Shown: piece after piece, positions 16,433-25,650 of the stretch
How the letters are laid out: each line of letters starts with the position of its first letter
Position numbering within the stretch: position 1 is the first letter of the stretch
Assembly: GCA_044375415.1 (NCBI GenBank)
Contig: JBILMS010000006.1
Location: 23,500 to 87,499, forward strand
Source of the DNA: JAWXBG01 sp044375415
Lineage (GTDB): Bacteria; Bacteroidota; Bacteroidia; Flavobacteriales_D; Sanyastnellaceae
DNA length: 64,000 nucleotides
Reading direction: 5' to 3'
Notes under the pieces: model-generated
Databases searched by the model: none
What the model was told of the DNA's origin: nothing
The model's input: only the letters and a program-made list of their open reading frames with translations
Made by a program: the position numbers and the translations under genes

Positions 16433-19400
16433 ATGACGATAAAAGCACTTTTTAGTCTCTTTGGAGGATTGGTTTTCCTAACCTCCCTTCATTCCCAAAT
16501 CGTAATTAACGAAGTAGACAGCGACACACCCGGCACGGATTTACTCGAGTTTGTGGAGTTGTATGGACCTGCGAATGCTTCTCTAAACGGCTATGTGGTC
16601 GTTTTCTTTAATGGCTTGAATGACCTTTCCTATGGATCTTTTGATCTAGATGGATATTCATTGGACGCCAACGGATTTTTTGTTTTGGGAAATTCGGCTG
16701 TAGATAATGTCGATTTAACCTTTGCCAACAATCTCCTCCAAAGTGGATCTGATGCTATTGCGCTATATTCAGGCAATGCAAGCAATTGGCCGGCCGGAAC
16801 TGCTATTAGTTTGGTATCATTGATTGATGCCGTTGTTTATGACACCGATGATGCAGATGATTTCACTCTTCTTGCACTCACACCGGGTCAACCACAAGTA
16901 AACGAATCGGCCAACGGTTTTCCGGTAGATCAAAGTATAGCGCGAGTTCCTAATGGAGGAGCGGCTTTGGAAACAACTACCTATTTGGCACAGCAACCCA
17001 CTCCCGGTGCAAGCAATGAGCTGGATTGTATTGGCGGAACAGTTGCTACTACCGAAGGTGCCACCGTTTTAAACCTTTGCACAGATGACAACAGCGATTT
17101 AATATTTCTTGTTGCCGAAAATGTTGTAGGAACCGGTTACTATTGGATTTTTACTCAAACTGATAACACTATCATATCCTATTCCGATATCAATTCATTT
17201 GATCCGGATCTATTATTGCCGGGCACATGCAGACTCTATGGGCTGTCTTATGCGGGCATACCAAGTGCTACGACTCTGCAGGTGGGAGATCACATTGACA
17301 ATGTTGTTGCAAGTATATGTGCCGTTCCCTCTTACAATTTTATCACCATCAATAAAGAACTATGTAATGACCCCGAATGCGACGCCGGAGAAATAACGGA
17401 TGCACTTGGAGGTAATTATGTAGTAGCATGTTTGGATGGTACATCTGACTTGATTTCATTTCAAACGAATTCCGAACCTACAGCCGATTCGTATACATGG
17501 ATTATCACAGATATTTCCGGATTTATCATAGAAACAACTACCCTCGATTTTGTGGACTTCAACGCAATGCCGGAAGGATCGTATCGCGTTTATGGTGTCT
17601 CACATGAAGGCCCATTAGATGCAAGCACTATTGAAGTAGACGAAAATATTGATGACGTGGAAGGAACGGGATATTGCATTGATATATCAAGCAATTTTGT
17701 TACGGTGATTGCTCAACCCTGTGAGGTAAGTCCCGGATGTGCCGATTTATTCTTCTCTGAATATGTGGAAGGAGCTTCGAACAACAAAGCGGTAGAAATT
17801 TTCAATCCAACCGATCAAGACATTTCGTTGACGGGTTATACCGTGCACACTTATAACAATGGATCATCGGTTCCAACAAATTCGTTCAACCTCACCGGCA
17901 CCATAGCCGCCGGCGATGCATATGTAATTGCCAATAGTCAGGCGGATTTTTTAATTTTGGATGAAGCCGATTACACTTCTAGTATAACATGGTTCAATGG
18001 AAACGACGCGCTCGTTTTGTACTTCGGTGGTCAGGCAATAGATGCCATCGGTATTCCCGGTGTTGACCCTATCACAGCGTGGACTGTGGGTAACGGAACC
18101 ACCGGAGAGCAAACATTGGTTAGAAAAGTTAATGTAACAGCCGGAACTACAGATTGGGTTTTGGGAGCTTCACAATGGAATGTTTATCCTCAAAACACAT
18201 TTACTTTTTTGGGCTCACATTCTTTCCTTGGATGTGAATTTTTGAATGCACCTCAAATCTCCATAAACACTTCCTCGCAAAGCGTAGAAGAAAATGCTAC
18301 ATATGCAAATGTCATTGTAGAAGTATACAATCCCATCTATGCCGTTGAGGTTACACTCTCATTGACAGGAGGAACAGCGACACCGGGAGCTGACTTCACA
18401 AACACATTGCCGATAACACTCATATTTCCTGAAGGATCCACAGCACCGCAAACCGTTCAAATCCCTCTTATAGATGATGAGGAAATCGAAAGTGATGAAA
18501 CCATTGATGTCCTGCTAACCGCCGGTACAGGCGTTGTGCTTCTTCAGCAGACGCAGCAAATAACCATTGAAGATAACGATGCCCTCGTACCTTCATACGA
18601 CATTATAGAAATTACAGGAGTCGATGATGAAAGCATGGCCGACAGTCTAGGCGTAGAATGCCAACTGCAAGGAATTGTTCACGGAGTCAATACGTTTCCC
18701 GGAGGAATACAATTTACACTTATAGATGATACAGATGGTATCGGGGTCTTTAATGGAGACAGCGACTTGGGGTATGTTGTGCAAGAGGGCGATGAAGTAA
18801 TCATTGTTGGAGTAATCGACCAATTCAACGGTCTCACTCAGATCACACCTTCTTCTATTGAGTTCATCAGTTCGGCGAACACCATCAATACACCTGAGAT
18901 TGTTTCAGAACTCAGTGAGCTTACTGAAAGTGCGATTGTAGAATTAAAGTGTATTGAATTGGTAAATCCTTCACAATGGACCAATACACTTCCGGGATTT
19001 AATGTCGAGGTGACCGATGGAAATAATACATGGGAAGTTCGCATTGACGGCGATACAGAAATATTTGGCAGTGATGCGCCCTTAGGGCATTTCAGTGTGA
19101 GCGGGATCGGAGGTCAATTTGATCCGGTTGAACCCTACGACACAGGATATCAGTTGCTGCCCAGATACTTTGATGATTTTTCTCCGAGTGTCTATTCTTC
19201 ATTCGATGATATATCAACAATCGTATTTGGAACCGGGGAAAACATCACTATCAATTTTGTTAATCAGAGCGAGGGGGGTACATTCTTCTTATGGAATTTT
19301 GGAGATGGCGCTACTTCTACGGTAGAAAATCCAAGTCATGAATATGATTTCGACTTCTTAGTAGCGAATGATGAGATAACCATTACACTTCTGATTACCG

Positions 19401-19705
19401 GGTTTTTGGGTTGTACCGATATCTACACGTTTACTGTAGAAACTTCCTACCTTAATCTCGAAGAAAACACGACGCCGAACTTGGAAATATTTCCAAATCC
19501 GGCCGAGGACAAGCTACAATTCGGCTCTTCTTGTTCTATTGAATCATACGTACTCACAGATGCACAGGGCAGGACCGTTTATAGCTCTAACAATGTGAAT
19601 CTGAAAAAAGGCGAGGTGGATGTATCTGTATTGACTTCGGGAGTGTACACCATACGATTTGAAACGGCCTGTGGAACCACGATTCAGAAATTCATCAAAT
19701 TGTAA
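16433..19705 (+). CDS. Large secreted multidomain protein: lamin-tail domains, Calx-beta, OB-like domain, PKD, T9SS type A
   Basis: 1090 residues with a signal peptide (to HSQ, about 22). Domains in order: a lamin-tail-like domain (IVINEVDSDTPGTDLLEFVELY, about 22-190); two similar IgG-like modules (about 200-300 and 315-425); a second lamin-tail domain (LFFSEYVEGASNNKAVEIFNP, about 440-590); a Calx-beta domain (SVEENATYANVIVEV to ITIEDND, about 620-710); an OB-fold-like segment (CQLQGIVHGVNTFPGGIQFTLIDD, about 735-910); a PKD domain (FLWNFGDGATSTVENPSHEY); and a T9SS type A sorting tail (LEIFPNPAEDKLQF ... IQKFIKL). Lamin-tail domains often accompany surface nucleases or CotH proteins, but no catalytic domain is visible. 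An adhesive or calcium-bound surface role is inferred. Confidence 0.88.
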   Translation: MTIKALFSLFGGLVFLTSLHSQIVINEVDSDTPGTDLLEFVELYGPANASLNGYVVVFFNGLNDLSYGSFDLDGYSLDANGFFVLGNSAVDNVDLTFANNLLQSGSDAIALYSGNASNWPAGTAISLVSLIDAVVYDTDDADDFTLLALTPGQPQVNESANGFPVDQSIARVPNGGAALETTTYLAQQPTPGASNELDCIGGTVATTEGATVLNLCTDDNSDLIFLVAENVVGTGYYWIFTQTDNTIISYSDINSFDPDLLLPGTCRLYGLSYAGIPSATTLQVGDHIDNVVASICAVPSYNFITINKELCNDPECDAGEITDALGGNYVVACLDGTSDLISFQTNSEPTADSYTWIITDISGFIIETTTLDFVDFNAMPEGSYRVYGVSHEGPLDASTIEVDENIDDVEGTGYCIDISSNFVTVIAQPCEVSPGCADLFFSEYVEGASNNKAVEIFNPTDQDISLTGYTVHTYNNGSSVPTNSFNLTGTIAAGDAYVIANSQADFLILDEADYTSSITWFNGNDALVLYFGGQAIDAIGIPGVDPITAWTVGNGTTGEQTLVRKVNVTAGTTDWVLGASQWNVYPQNTFTFLGSHSFLGCEFLNAPQISINTSSQSVEENATYANVIVEVYNPIYAVEVTLSLTGGTATPGADFTNTLPITLIFPEGSTAPQTVQIPLIDDEEIESDETIDVLLTAGTGVVLLQQTQQITIEDNDALVPSYDIIEITGVDDESMADSLGVECQLQGIVHGVNTFPGGIQFTLIDDTDGIGVFNGDSDLGYVVQEGDEVIIVGVIDQFNGLTQITPSSIEFISSANTINTPEIVSELSELTESAIVELKCIELVNPSQWTNTLPGFNVEVTDGNNTWEVRIDGDTEIFGSDAPLGHFSVSGIGGQFDPVEPYDTGYQLLPRYFDDFSPSVYSSFDDISTIVFGTGENITINFVNQSEGGTFFLWNFGDGATSTVENPSHEYDFDFLVANDEITITLLITGFLGCTDIYTFTVETSYLNLEENTTPNLEIFPNPAEDKLQFGSSCSIESYVLTDAQGRTVYSSNNVNLKKGEVDVSVLTSGVYTIRFETACGTTIQKFIKL

Positions 19706-19803
19706 TAGTAGGATTGAATTAATACATGGGTAAAACCGGCAACGTTTCTTTGCTCACAAAACAAATACTATCTAAATAAATAGCAATAACCAAATTAATC
19801 AAG

Positions 19804-22578
19804 ATGAAAACCAAAATGAACATTGCACTGGCTCTGGTAGCGCTAGTGTTTATGTGTGGAGTTTCCGCACAAGCGCAAGTTTGGACAGAAAGTTTTGAAA
19901 CGGATGGTCTCGGAACGAGATACAGTGTTTCCAATACCTTTCTAAACTCAGCAAATGACTTTTATACACGTACCAACGGTTCGAACATCGCAACTGTAAC
20001 AGCGCCATACAATGCGCAAGACGGAACTTTCTTTTGGGCCGGCGAAGACATGGATGACATTACAGGTCCTAATCTAGGTGATGCTTTGACATCCAAAACC
20101 ATCACTTTTTTCCCTATAGACATTAGCGCAGTAGGTTCAATCCAACTTCGTTCCCTATTTGCTACCGGCTTCACCGGAAATGGATGGGATAACACCGATC
20201 AATTGTATGTAGAATACAATATCGATGGCGCAGGTTGGGTGAAAATACTTCAGTTTGCTACACCTACTGCGGCGAACAATTTAGGTCTGTACCACGATAC
20301 CGACCTCAATGGAACCGGAGATGGAACCCAATTGAATCCTGGTTTCCAACTTTTTCAGGCGAACATACCCGGTGCAGGAAGCTCCCTTCAGATCAGAATT
20401 TTTGCGAGCTGCAATTCCGGTTCTGAAGAATTCGCATTCGACTTGATTTCAGTTTATGACATTGCAGGTGGCGTGGCAGGTTGCACTGATCCAAGTGCAG
20501 CTAACTTCGATCCGCTCGCTGTTACTGACGACGGTTCTTGCGTGTATGCAGGATGTACGGATGCATTAGCTTTAAACTTTGATCCTATCGCTACAATTGA
20601 CGATGGGTCATGTATTTATACGTTGCCAAACATTGTTATCAATGAAGTACATTATAACCCGTGCACTGCTCAGGGGGATGATAATATCTACGAATTCCTC
20701 GAATTATACAACGCTGATGCAGTGGCTGTGGATCTTACCTCGTGGACATTGACCAACGCCGTTTCTCACACCTTTGGATCTGTTAGCATTGCTCCGGGCG
20801 AATACATTGTTGTTGCAAAACTAGCCTCCACATACTCTGGCAATGGCTACCAAGTAATTCAGTGGAACGTTGGTGATTTGAATAATACCGGTGAAACGAT
20901 TTCACTAAGAAATAATTTCAACTTGCTTGTTGATGAAGTGACCTATGCAGATCTTGCACCTTGGCCTGTTTTGGCCGACGGAGGCTGTCCTTCTGCCGAG
21001 TTAATTTCAACAGGACTTGATAACAGCTTAGCCACAAACTGGCAAGCTTCTTACGTATCAAGCGGTACTCCCGGTCTTGAGAATTCAAGCGCTCCGGTTC
21101 CAACGCCTGCTACCATTGTAGAGATACAAACAGGAGTTGCTCCAACAGGATTGTATATTTCTACGGTTGGAATAGTAACGTGTGTATACCCGGCCGCTAA
21201 CCTTTTCACAATTCAGGATGGCACCGGTCCTAATTCCGGTATATGGGTTTCAGGTTCAGGAGTGAGTGTGGGTGATGAAGTAAACATCGATGCCATCATA
21301 TCTGAATCTTTCAACCTTACCTTACTCACTAGCCCTGTGATTACGGTTATCTCTACACTAAATGCACTTCCGGCTTACGAAATTATCCCTACCTTCTTGG
21401 TAAGTGATGAGTCGTATGAAGGAGTATTGGTTCAAGTAACCGGTGCATGTGATGTGGATAATCTCGGATTTGGAGAATGGAGTTTGAATGACCTTAGCGG
21501 TCCTGCTATAGTAGACGATTTGGGATATGCTTATCTACCTACAGTATTCACTACATATACAGTTCGTGGACCCGTTTATTTCTCTTTCAGTGCATTTAAA
21601 ATTACTCCGTGTGGAGCTGCTGACGTTCAGAAATGGGGTTGTACCGATCCAACAGCGATCAATTACGATTCGGAAGCAGTTATAGACAATGGCACTTGTA
21701 CCGCCGCACCAGTTCCCGGTTGCACCAATCCGATAGCCGACAACTTCAATCCATTAGCTACCTTTGATGATGGGTCATGTATCATTTCGGGTTGTTTGGA
21801 TATTGCTGCTTTAAACTATGATCCGATTGCCACACAAGATGATGGATCATGTTATTTCACCTTGCCAAACATTGTGATTAATGAGATTCACTTCAATCCA
21901 TGTTTAGCTCAAGGAGATGATCTTCTTTATGAGTTCATCGAATTGTACAATGCGGATGCCGTTGTTGCCAACTTGAGTGGTTTCACGTTTACCTCAGGAT
22001 TTATCTACACCTTCCCTGATGGATTCACCATGAATCCCGGCGAATACATTGTGCTTGCTGTTTCAGCTGCTTCATACACAGGAAACGGATATACCGTAAT
22101 TGAATGGACAGGAGACAACTTAAGCAACAGCGGTGAAACCATTACATTGGAAGATGGCTTTGGCAACATCTTAGACACTGTGCCTTTTGATTCTACAGCG
22201 CCATGGCCAAATGCAAGCGGTAACTGTTCATCTTTGGAATTGATAGATGTTACATTTGACAATGCACTACCGGCTAGCTGGCAGTCATCGTATACTACAA
22301 ATGGAACTCCGGGTGCATCGAATTCGTTCTTGTTGATTCCGGGTTGTACAGATCCGGTAGCTGTAAACTACGATCCTACTGCAAACTTTGAGGATGGATC
22401 ATGTGACTATCCCGGTTGTACATATCCAACAGCATCCAACTACAATCCGGCTGCTACTATCGATGATTTGAGTTGTGTTTTCATAGACCCATGTCCTGCA
22501 GACTTTAACAATGACGGTATTGTTGGGGTAAGCGACTTGTTGAACTTCATCGGGTACTACGGAACATCTTGCGAATAA
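19804..22578 (+). CDS. Secreted repeat protein: duplicated Cys-repeat/lamin-tail units and C-terminal EF-hand (dockerin-like) motif
   Basis: 924 residues, signal peptide MKTKMNIALALVALVFMCGVSAQAQ. An N-terminal domain (about 26-222) is followed by seven copies of an about 24-residue motif, G-C-T-D-P-x-A-x-N-Y/F-D-P-x-A-x-x-D-D-G-S-C, beginning at residues 226, 250, 612, 639, 663, 847 and 871. Two lamin-tail domains (from about 274 and 687; both start LPNIVINE) each follow a pair of these motifs, indicating an internal duplication. An OB-like domain lies between them (about 440-605). The C-terminus is CPADFNNDGIVGVSDLLNF, whose Asp900/Asn902/Asp904/Asp911 spacing fits a single calcium loop as in dockerins. 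No T9SS sorting domain is recognisable, unlike its neighbour 98 bp upstream. Confidence 0.88.
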   Translation: MKTKMNIALALVALVFMCGVSAQAQVWTESFETDGLGTRYSVSNTFLNSANDFYTRTNGSNIATVTAPYNAQDGTFFWAGEDMDDITGPNLGDALTSKTITFFPIDISAVGSIQLRSLFATGFTGNGWDNTDQLYVEYNIDGAGWVKILQFATPTAANNLGLYHDTDLNGTGDGTQLNPGFQLFQANIPGAGSSLQIRIFASCNSGSEEFAFDLISVYDIAGGVAGCTDPSAANFDPLAVTDDGSCVYAGCTDALALNFDPIATIDDGSCIYTLPNIVINEVHYNPCTAQGDDNIYEFLELYNADAVAVDLTSWTLTNAVSHTFGSVSIAPGEYIVVAKLASTYSGNGYQVIQWNVGDLNNTGETISLRNNFNLLVDEVTYADLAPWPVLADGGCPSAELISTGLDNSLATNWQASYVSSGTPGLENSSAPVPTPATIVEIQTGVAPTGLYISTVGIVTCVYPAANLFTIQDGTGPNSGIWVSGSGVSVGDEVNIDAIISESFNLTLLTSPVITVISTLNALPAYEIIPTFLVSDESYEGVLVQVTGACDVDNLGFGEWSLNDLSGPAIVDDLGYAYLPTVFTTYTVRGPVYFSFSAFKITPCGAADVQKWGCTDPTAINYDSEAVIDNGTCTAAPVPGCTNPIADNFNPLATFDDGSCIISGCLDIAALNYDPIATQDDGSCYFTLPNIVINEIHFNPCLAQGDDLLYEFIELYNADAVVANLSGFTFTSGFIYTFPDGFTMNPGEYIVLAVSAASYTGNGYTVIEWTGDNLSNSGETITLEDGFGNILDTVPFDSTAPWPNASGNCSSLELIDVTFDNALPASWQSSYTTNGTPGASNSFLLIPGCTDPVAVNYDPTANFEDGSCDYPGCTYPTASNYNPAATIDDLSCVFIDPCPADFNNDGIVGVSDLLNFIGYYGTSCE
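20479..21085 (+). repeat. Internal repeat unit A: two Cys motifs plus lamin-tail domain
   Basis: Encodes motifs 1 and 2 (GCTDPSAANFDPLA..., GCTDALALNFDPIA...) and the first lamin-tail domain (TLPNIVINEVHYNPC to SGTPGLENS). It aligns residue by residue with unit B at 21718-22338, including NADAV, PGEYIV and GETI landmarks. The duplication is inside one gene. Confidence 0.8.
21718..22338 (+). repeat. Internal repeat unit B: two Cys motifs plus lamin-tail domain
   Basis: Encodes motifs 4 and 5 and the second lamin-tail domain (TLPNIVINEIHFNPC to NGTPGASNS), the diverged partner of unit A. The best-conserved DNA is around the LPNIVINE start of each lamin-tail domain (near 20623 and 21862). Confidence 0.8.
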
Positions 22579-22597
22579 TTTTTAGGCAATAAACTGT

Positions 22598-22627
22598 AAA
22601 AGGGGAGACTTAGTTCTCCCCTTTTTT
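22598..22627. terminator. Bidirectional rho-independent terminator
   Basis: Stem AAAGGGGAGA (22599-22608) pairs with TCTCCCCTTT (22615-22624) around a 6-nt loop, with T-runs on the plus side and an A-run giving Ts on the minus side. It serves the repeat-protein gene and the convergent zinc-ribbon gene, whose stop codon lies inside the hairpin. Confidence 0.85.
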
Positions 22628-22963
22628 ATTGTCACTAATTTTTACGGAACCCGCTTTTTGTTCCCAAGAATATTCATAAACGAGTTTTCGATTTGAACCT
22701 TGCAGCACACCCGTGTAATAGTTCGGATTAAAACCCAATAAAATAAGATTCGACCAAGATGTTTCTGATCCATACCGTTCTAAAGCCAACTTTAGTGCTC
22801 TGCGATTCGATAATAGAATTCGATTTACTTCTTTCACAGATTTCAAATCCTGCGCATACGTTTTGTTATTGAATGTACTTCTACATTGGTCGTCACAGAA
22901 TCTTTTGTCAGATCGACCATGCAGCACAGCTCCGCATTCCGCGCATTTACTCGACATATTCAT
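22610..22963 (-). CDS. Small zinc-ribbon protein (DUF2116-like)
   Basis: 117 residues. The N-terminus carries a C-x2-C-x12-C-x3-C zinc ribbon (CAECGAVLHGRSDKRFCDDQCR) followed by a basic helical region (VKEVNRILLSNRRALKLALERYG) and a beta-rich tail. This arrangement matches small Bacteroidota proteins with a DUF2116-type zinc ribbon; function is unknown but nucleic-acid binding is plausible. Two in-frame ATGs (22963 and 22957) are equally possible starts. It is transcribed divergently from ssb. Confidence 0.8.
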   Translation of the reverse strand: MNMSSKCAECGAVLHGRSDKRFCDDQCRSTFNNKTYAQDLKSVKEVNRILLSNRRALKLALERYGSETSWSNLILLGFNPNYYTGVLQGSNRKLVYEYSWEQKAGSVKISDNKKGEN

Positions 22964-23052
22964 ATCATTCAGCTTTAAGTAAAGCGAATATGAGGAGGTC
23001 GTGTTACTCTACCAAAAAATGATTATTTCCGGAATTATACGTTTACAATCGG

Positions 23053-23080
23053 TTGTATTTTGTATAGCGTTACATATTTG
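23053..23080 (+). promoter_or_regulatory. Possible ssb promoter
   Basis: TTG at 23053-23055 and TACATATTTG at 23071-23080 resemble the Bacteroidota -33/-7 pair, but the -7 has two extra bases compared with TAnnTTTG. About 50 nt lie between it and the ATG. Confidence 0.3.
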
Positions 23081-23129
23081 CTGCGTCGAACTCTTCGGCA
23101 CTGAAACAAAAACTTAAAAACTATTTACA

Positions 23130-23468
23130 ATGAACGGACTTCGTAATTCTGTGCGTCTGATTGGTAATCTAGGCGCAGCACCTGAGATCAAAGATTTTGA
23201 TAAGGGAACTAAAATGGCGCGTTTTTCTCTTGCCACAAATGACTCCTACACCGACAAAAAAGGGGAGAAAAAAGAGGAAACACAATGGCACAATGTGGTA
23301 GCATGGGGCAAAGCTGCCGAATTGATCGGTGAAATGGCTGACAAAGGAACGGAAATGGCGGTTGAAGGACGACTTCACAATCGGACTTATGAAAAAGATG
23401 GTGAAAAAAAGTACATTACGGAAGTGGTCGTAAATGAGTTCGTCGTATTCACCAAAAAGAACGGATAG
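23130..23468 (+). CDS. ssb: Single-stranded DNA-binding protein, short form without acidic tail
   Basis: 112 residues forming one OB fold: NSVRLIGNLGAAPEIKDFDKGTKMARFSLATND, then TQWHNVVAWGKAAELIGEMADKGTEMAVEGRL and ITEVVVNEFVVF. It ends in KKNG straight after the OB fold. The glycine-rich linker and the acidic DDDIPF-type C-terminal tip, by which housekeeping Ssb recruits partner proteins, are absent. It is therefore more likely an accessory Ssb (as used in competence or recombination) than the replicative one, which would be encoded elsewhere. A hairpin follows the stop codon. Confidence 0.93.
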   Translation: MNGLRNSVRLIGNLGAAPEIKDFDKGTKMARFSLATNDSYTDKKGEKKEETQWHNVVAWGKAAELIGEMADKGTEMAVEGRLHNRTYEKDGEKKYITEVVVNEFVVFTKKNG

Positions 23469-23480
23469 TAGCCGGTCATT

Positions 23481-23519
23481 CGCAGCTCATCATCTCCGGC
23501 CAGGTGGTGGTGAGTTGCG
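23481..23519 (+). other. Strong RNA hairpin after ssb
   Basis: CGCAGCTCATCATC (23481-23494) pairs over 14 positions, three of them G-U, with 23506-23519 around an 11-nt loop containing CCGG. There is no T-tract, so it is not a standard terminator; it could protect the 3' end of the ssb mRNA or help end transcription before the convergent hutU gene. Confidence 0.45.
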
Positions 23520-23559
23520 GTGACTACGTTACTGCGTACTTCTTGGGTTGGAAGAGTAG

Positions 23560-25575
23560 TTAGAAAAGATCGGAGATCAACTTATCATCCACCAAATTTG
23601 GAAGAGTCAATTTTAATTTTGGCTCCGCCTCCATGGCACGTTTGGCAGCGAATATGGCCTCTTTATTTCTAGCCCAACTTCTGCGGGCAATACCATTATT
23701 GACGTCCCAATGAAGCATACTTCTTAAACGACGATCCGCATCCGGTGTGCCATCGAGAAGCATCCCGAATCCACCGTTGATCACTTCGCCCCAGCCTACC
23801 CCTCCGCCATTGTGCAGGCTCACCCAGGTTGCTCCGCGGAATGCATCACCCGCGAAATTTTGAACAGCCATATCGGCGGTGAAAGAACTACCATCGTAAA
23901 TATTAGATGTTTCTCGATAAGGAGAATCGGTGCCACTCACATCGTGGTGATCACGTCCGAGTACAATAGGACCAATTTGTCCATCTGCAATAGCTTTATT
24001 AAAAGCCGAAGCAATCCGAATTCGACCCTCCGCATCAGCGTATAGAATTCTCGCTTGAGACCCTACAACCATTTTATTTCTTCCGGCCTCTTTGATCCAC
24101 TGAATATTATCCGCCATCTGTTGACTGATTTCATCCGGCGCCAGTTTCTTCATTTCTTCCAAAACGGTTTGCGCAATGCGATCTGTTGTTTCCAAATCCT
24201 CAGCCTTTCCACTACAACAAACCCATCTGAACGGTCCAAAGCCATAATCGAAACACATCGGTCCCAAAATGTCTTGAACGTAACTTGGGTATCTAAATCG
24301 AATTCCATCCTCGGCCATTACATCCGCTCCGGCACGAGATGCCTCAAGCAAAAAGGCATTACCGTAGTCGAAAAAATACGTGCCCTTCGCAGTATGATTA
24401 TTGATAGCAGATGCATGACGTATCAACGTTTTCCTCACTTCATCTCGAAAACGTTCGGGCTCGCGAGCCATCATTTCATTTGATTCCTCCAATGAAAAAT
24501 CTACAGGATAATATCCTCCGGACCATGGATTGTGCAAGGATGTTTGGTCACTTCCCAAATCAATAAAAATTCCGTTTTCGTCAAATTTTTCCCATACGTC
24601 CACCACGTTGCCAACGTATGCAAAACTGATAACCTTCTTTTGAAATAAAGCCTCCCTGACCTTTACAATAAGTTCATCCATATTGTCTATCACAACATCT
24701 ACCCACCCCTGCTCATGACGTTTATAAGCTGCCTTGGGATTAATTTCTGCTGTTACAGAAACGACTCCGGCAATATTAGCGGCTTTGGGTTGGGCTCCGC
24801 TCATTCCACCGAGACCGGCTGTGACAAACAACTTCCCTTCCAGACCTTCTTTTCCTTTGGCAATTTTGCGTCCTGCATTAAGAACTGTGATAGTAGTTCC
24901 GTGAACGATTCCCTGCGGACCAATGTACATATATGAACCCGCAGTCATCTGTCCGTATTGCGTAACACCTAAGGCATTAAATTTTTCCCAATCATCCGGC
25001 TTCGAATAATTTGGGATCATCATGCCGTTCGTCACTACCACACGAGGTGCGTCCTTATGTGAAGGAAAAAGTCCCATAGGATGGCCACTGTACATTACCA
25101 ATGTTTGATCCTCTTCCATCTCTGAAAGATATTTCATAACCAACCTATATTGTGCCCAATTCTGAAATACAGCTCCATTGCCTCCATAAGTAATCAACTC
25201 ATATGGATGCTGAGCAACACGAGGGTCAAGATTATTATCGATCATCAACATGATTGCAGCCGCCTGCTGACATTTCGCAGGATATTCGGAAATAGGTAAA
25301 GCCTCAAAAGAACGATTCGGGCGATAGCGATACATATAAATACGTCCGTACTTCTTCATTTCATCTGCAAATTCTCCGGCCAAAGCGGCATGAAGTTCTT
25401 CCGGAAAATAGCGCAACGCATTTCGGAGAGCTAGTTGCTTTTCGGCACTGCTCAATATATTCTTTCGAAGAGGTGCACGATTTATGGTGGAATCAAAAAC
25501 CGGGTATTCAGGAAGATTTTTTGGAATTCCTTCCATCAAAAGTGAAGATATACTTTTCATCGAGTCCGTGTTCAT
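23560..25575 (-). CDS. hutU: Urocanate hydratase (long form)
   Basis: 671 residues. Urocanase converts urocanate to imidazolonepropionate in histidine degradation using tightly bound NAD+. Recognisable blocks include TYGGNGAVFQNWAQYRLVM, YSGHPMGLFPSH, TAGSYMYIGPQGIVHGT, the NAD-binding AGLGGMSGAQPKAANIAG (about 253), FGPFRWVCCSGKAEDLETTD (about 447) and LGRDHHDVSGTDSPYRET with VSLHNGGGVGWGEVINGGFG. The protein is about 110 residues longer than Pseudomonas HutU, as in other Bacteroidota forms. No hutH, hutI or hutG lies nearby, so the pathway genes are dispersed. The gene stands alone with an ATG at 25575. Confidence 0.95.
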   Translation of the reverse strand: MNTDSMKSISSLLMEGIPKNLPEYPVFDSTINRAPLRKNILSSAEKQLALRNALRYFPEELHAALAGEFADEMKKYGRIYMYRYRPNRSFEALPISEYPAKCQQAAAIMLMIDNNLDPRVAQHPYELITYGGNGAVFQNWAQYRLVMKYLSEMEEDQTLVMYSGHPMGLFPSHKDAPRVVVTNGMMIPNYSKPDDWEKFNALGVTQYGQMTAGSYMYIGPQGIVHGTTITVLNAGRKIAKGKEGLEGKLFVTAGLGGMSGAQPKAANIAGVVSVTAEINPKAAYKRHEQGWVDVVIDNMDELIVKVREALFQKKVISFAYVGNVVDVWEKFDENGIFIDLGSDQTSLHNPWSGGYYPVDFSLEESNEMMAREPERFRDEVRKTLIRHASAINNHTAKGTYFFDYGNAFLLEASRAGADVMAEDGIRFRYPSYVQDILGPMCFDYGFGPFRWVCCSGKAEDLETTDRIAQTVLEEMKKLAPDEISQQMADNIQWIKEAGRNKMVVGSQARILYADAEGRIRIASAFNKAIADGQIGPIVLGRDHHDVSGTDSPYRETSNIYDGSSFTADMAVQNFAGDAFRGATWVSLHNGGGVGWGEVINGGFGMLLDGTPDADRRLRSMLHWDVNNGIARRSWARNKEAIFAAKRAMEAEPKLKLTLPNLVDDKLISDLF

Positions 25576-25650
25576 TGTGCGAAAATAAGATCTGTTAATT
25601 GAATGACACGTTGAAGAGACTGAAACTTTGGTAATTCAATACACAAACAA

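Noticed and set aside
20479..22490. CRISPR-like or transposon repeats
   Set aside because: The repeats are in-frame, diverged protein motifs inside one gene, with unequal spacing; no terminal inverted repeats or transposase were found.
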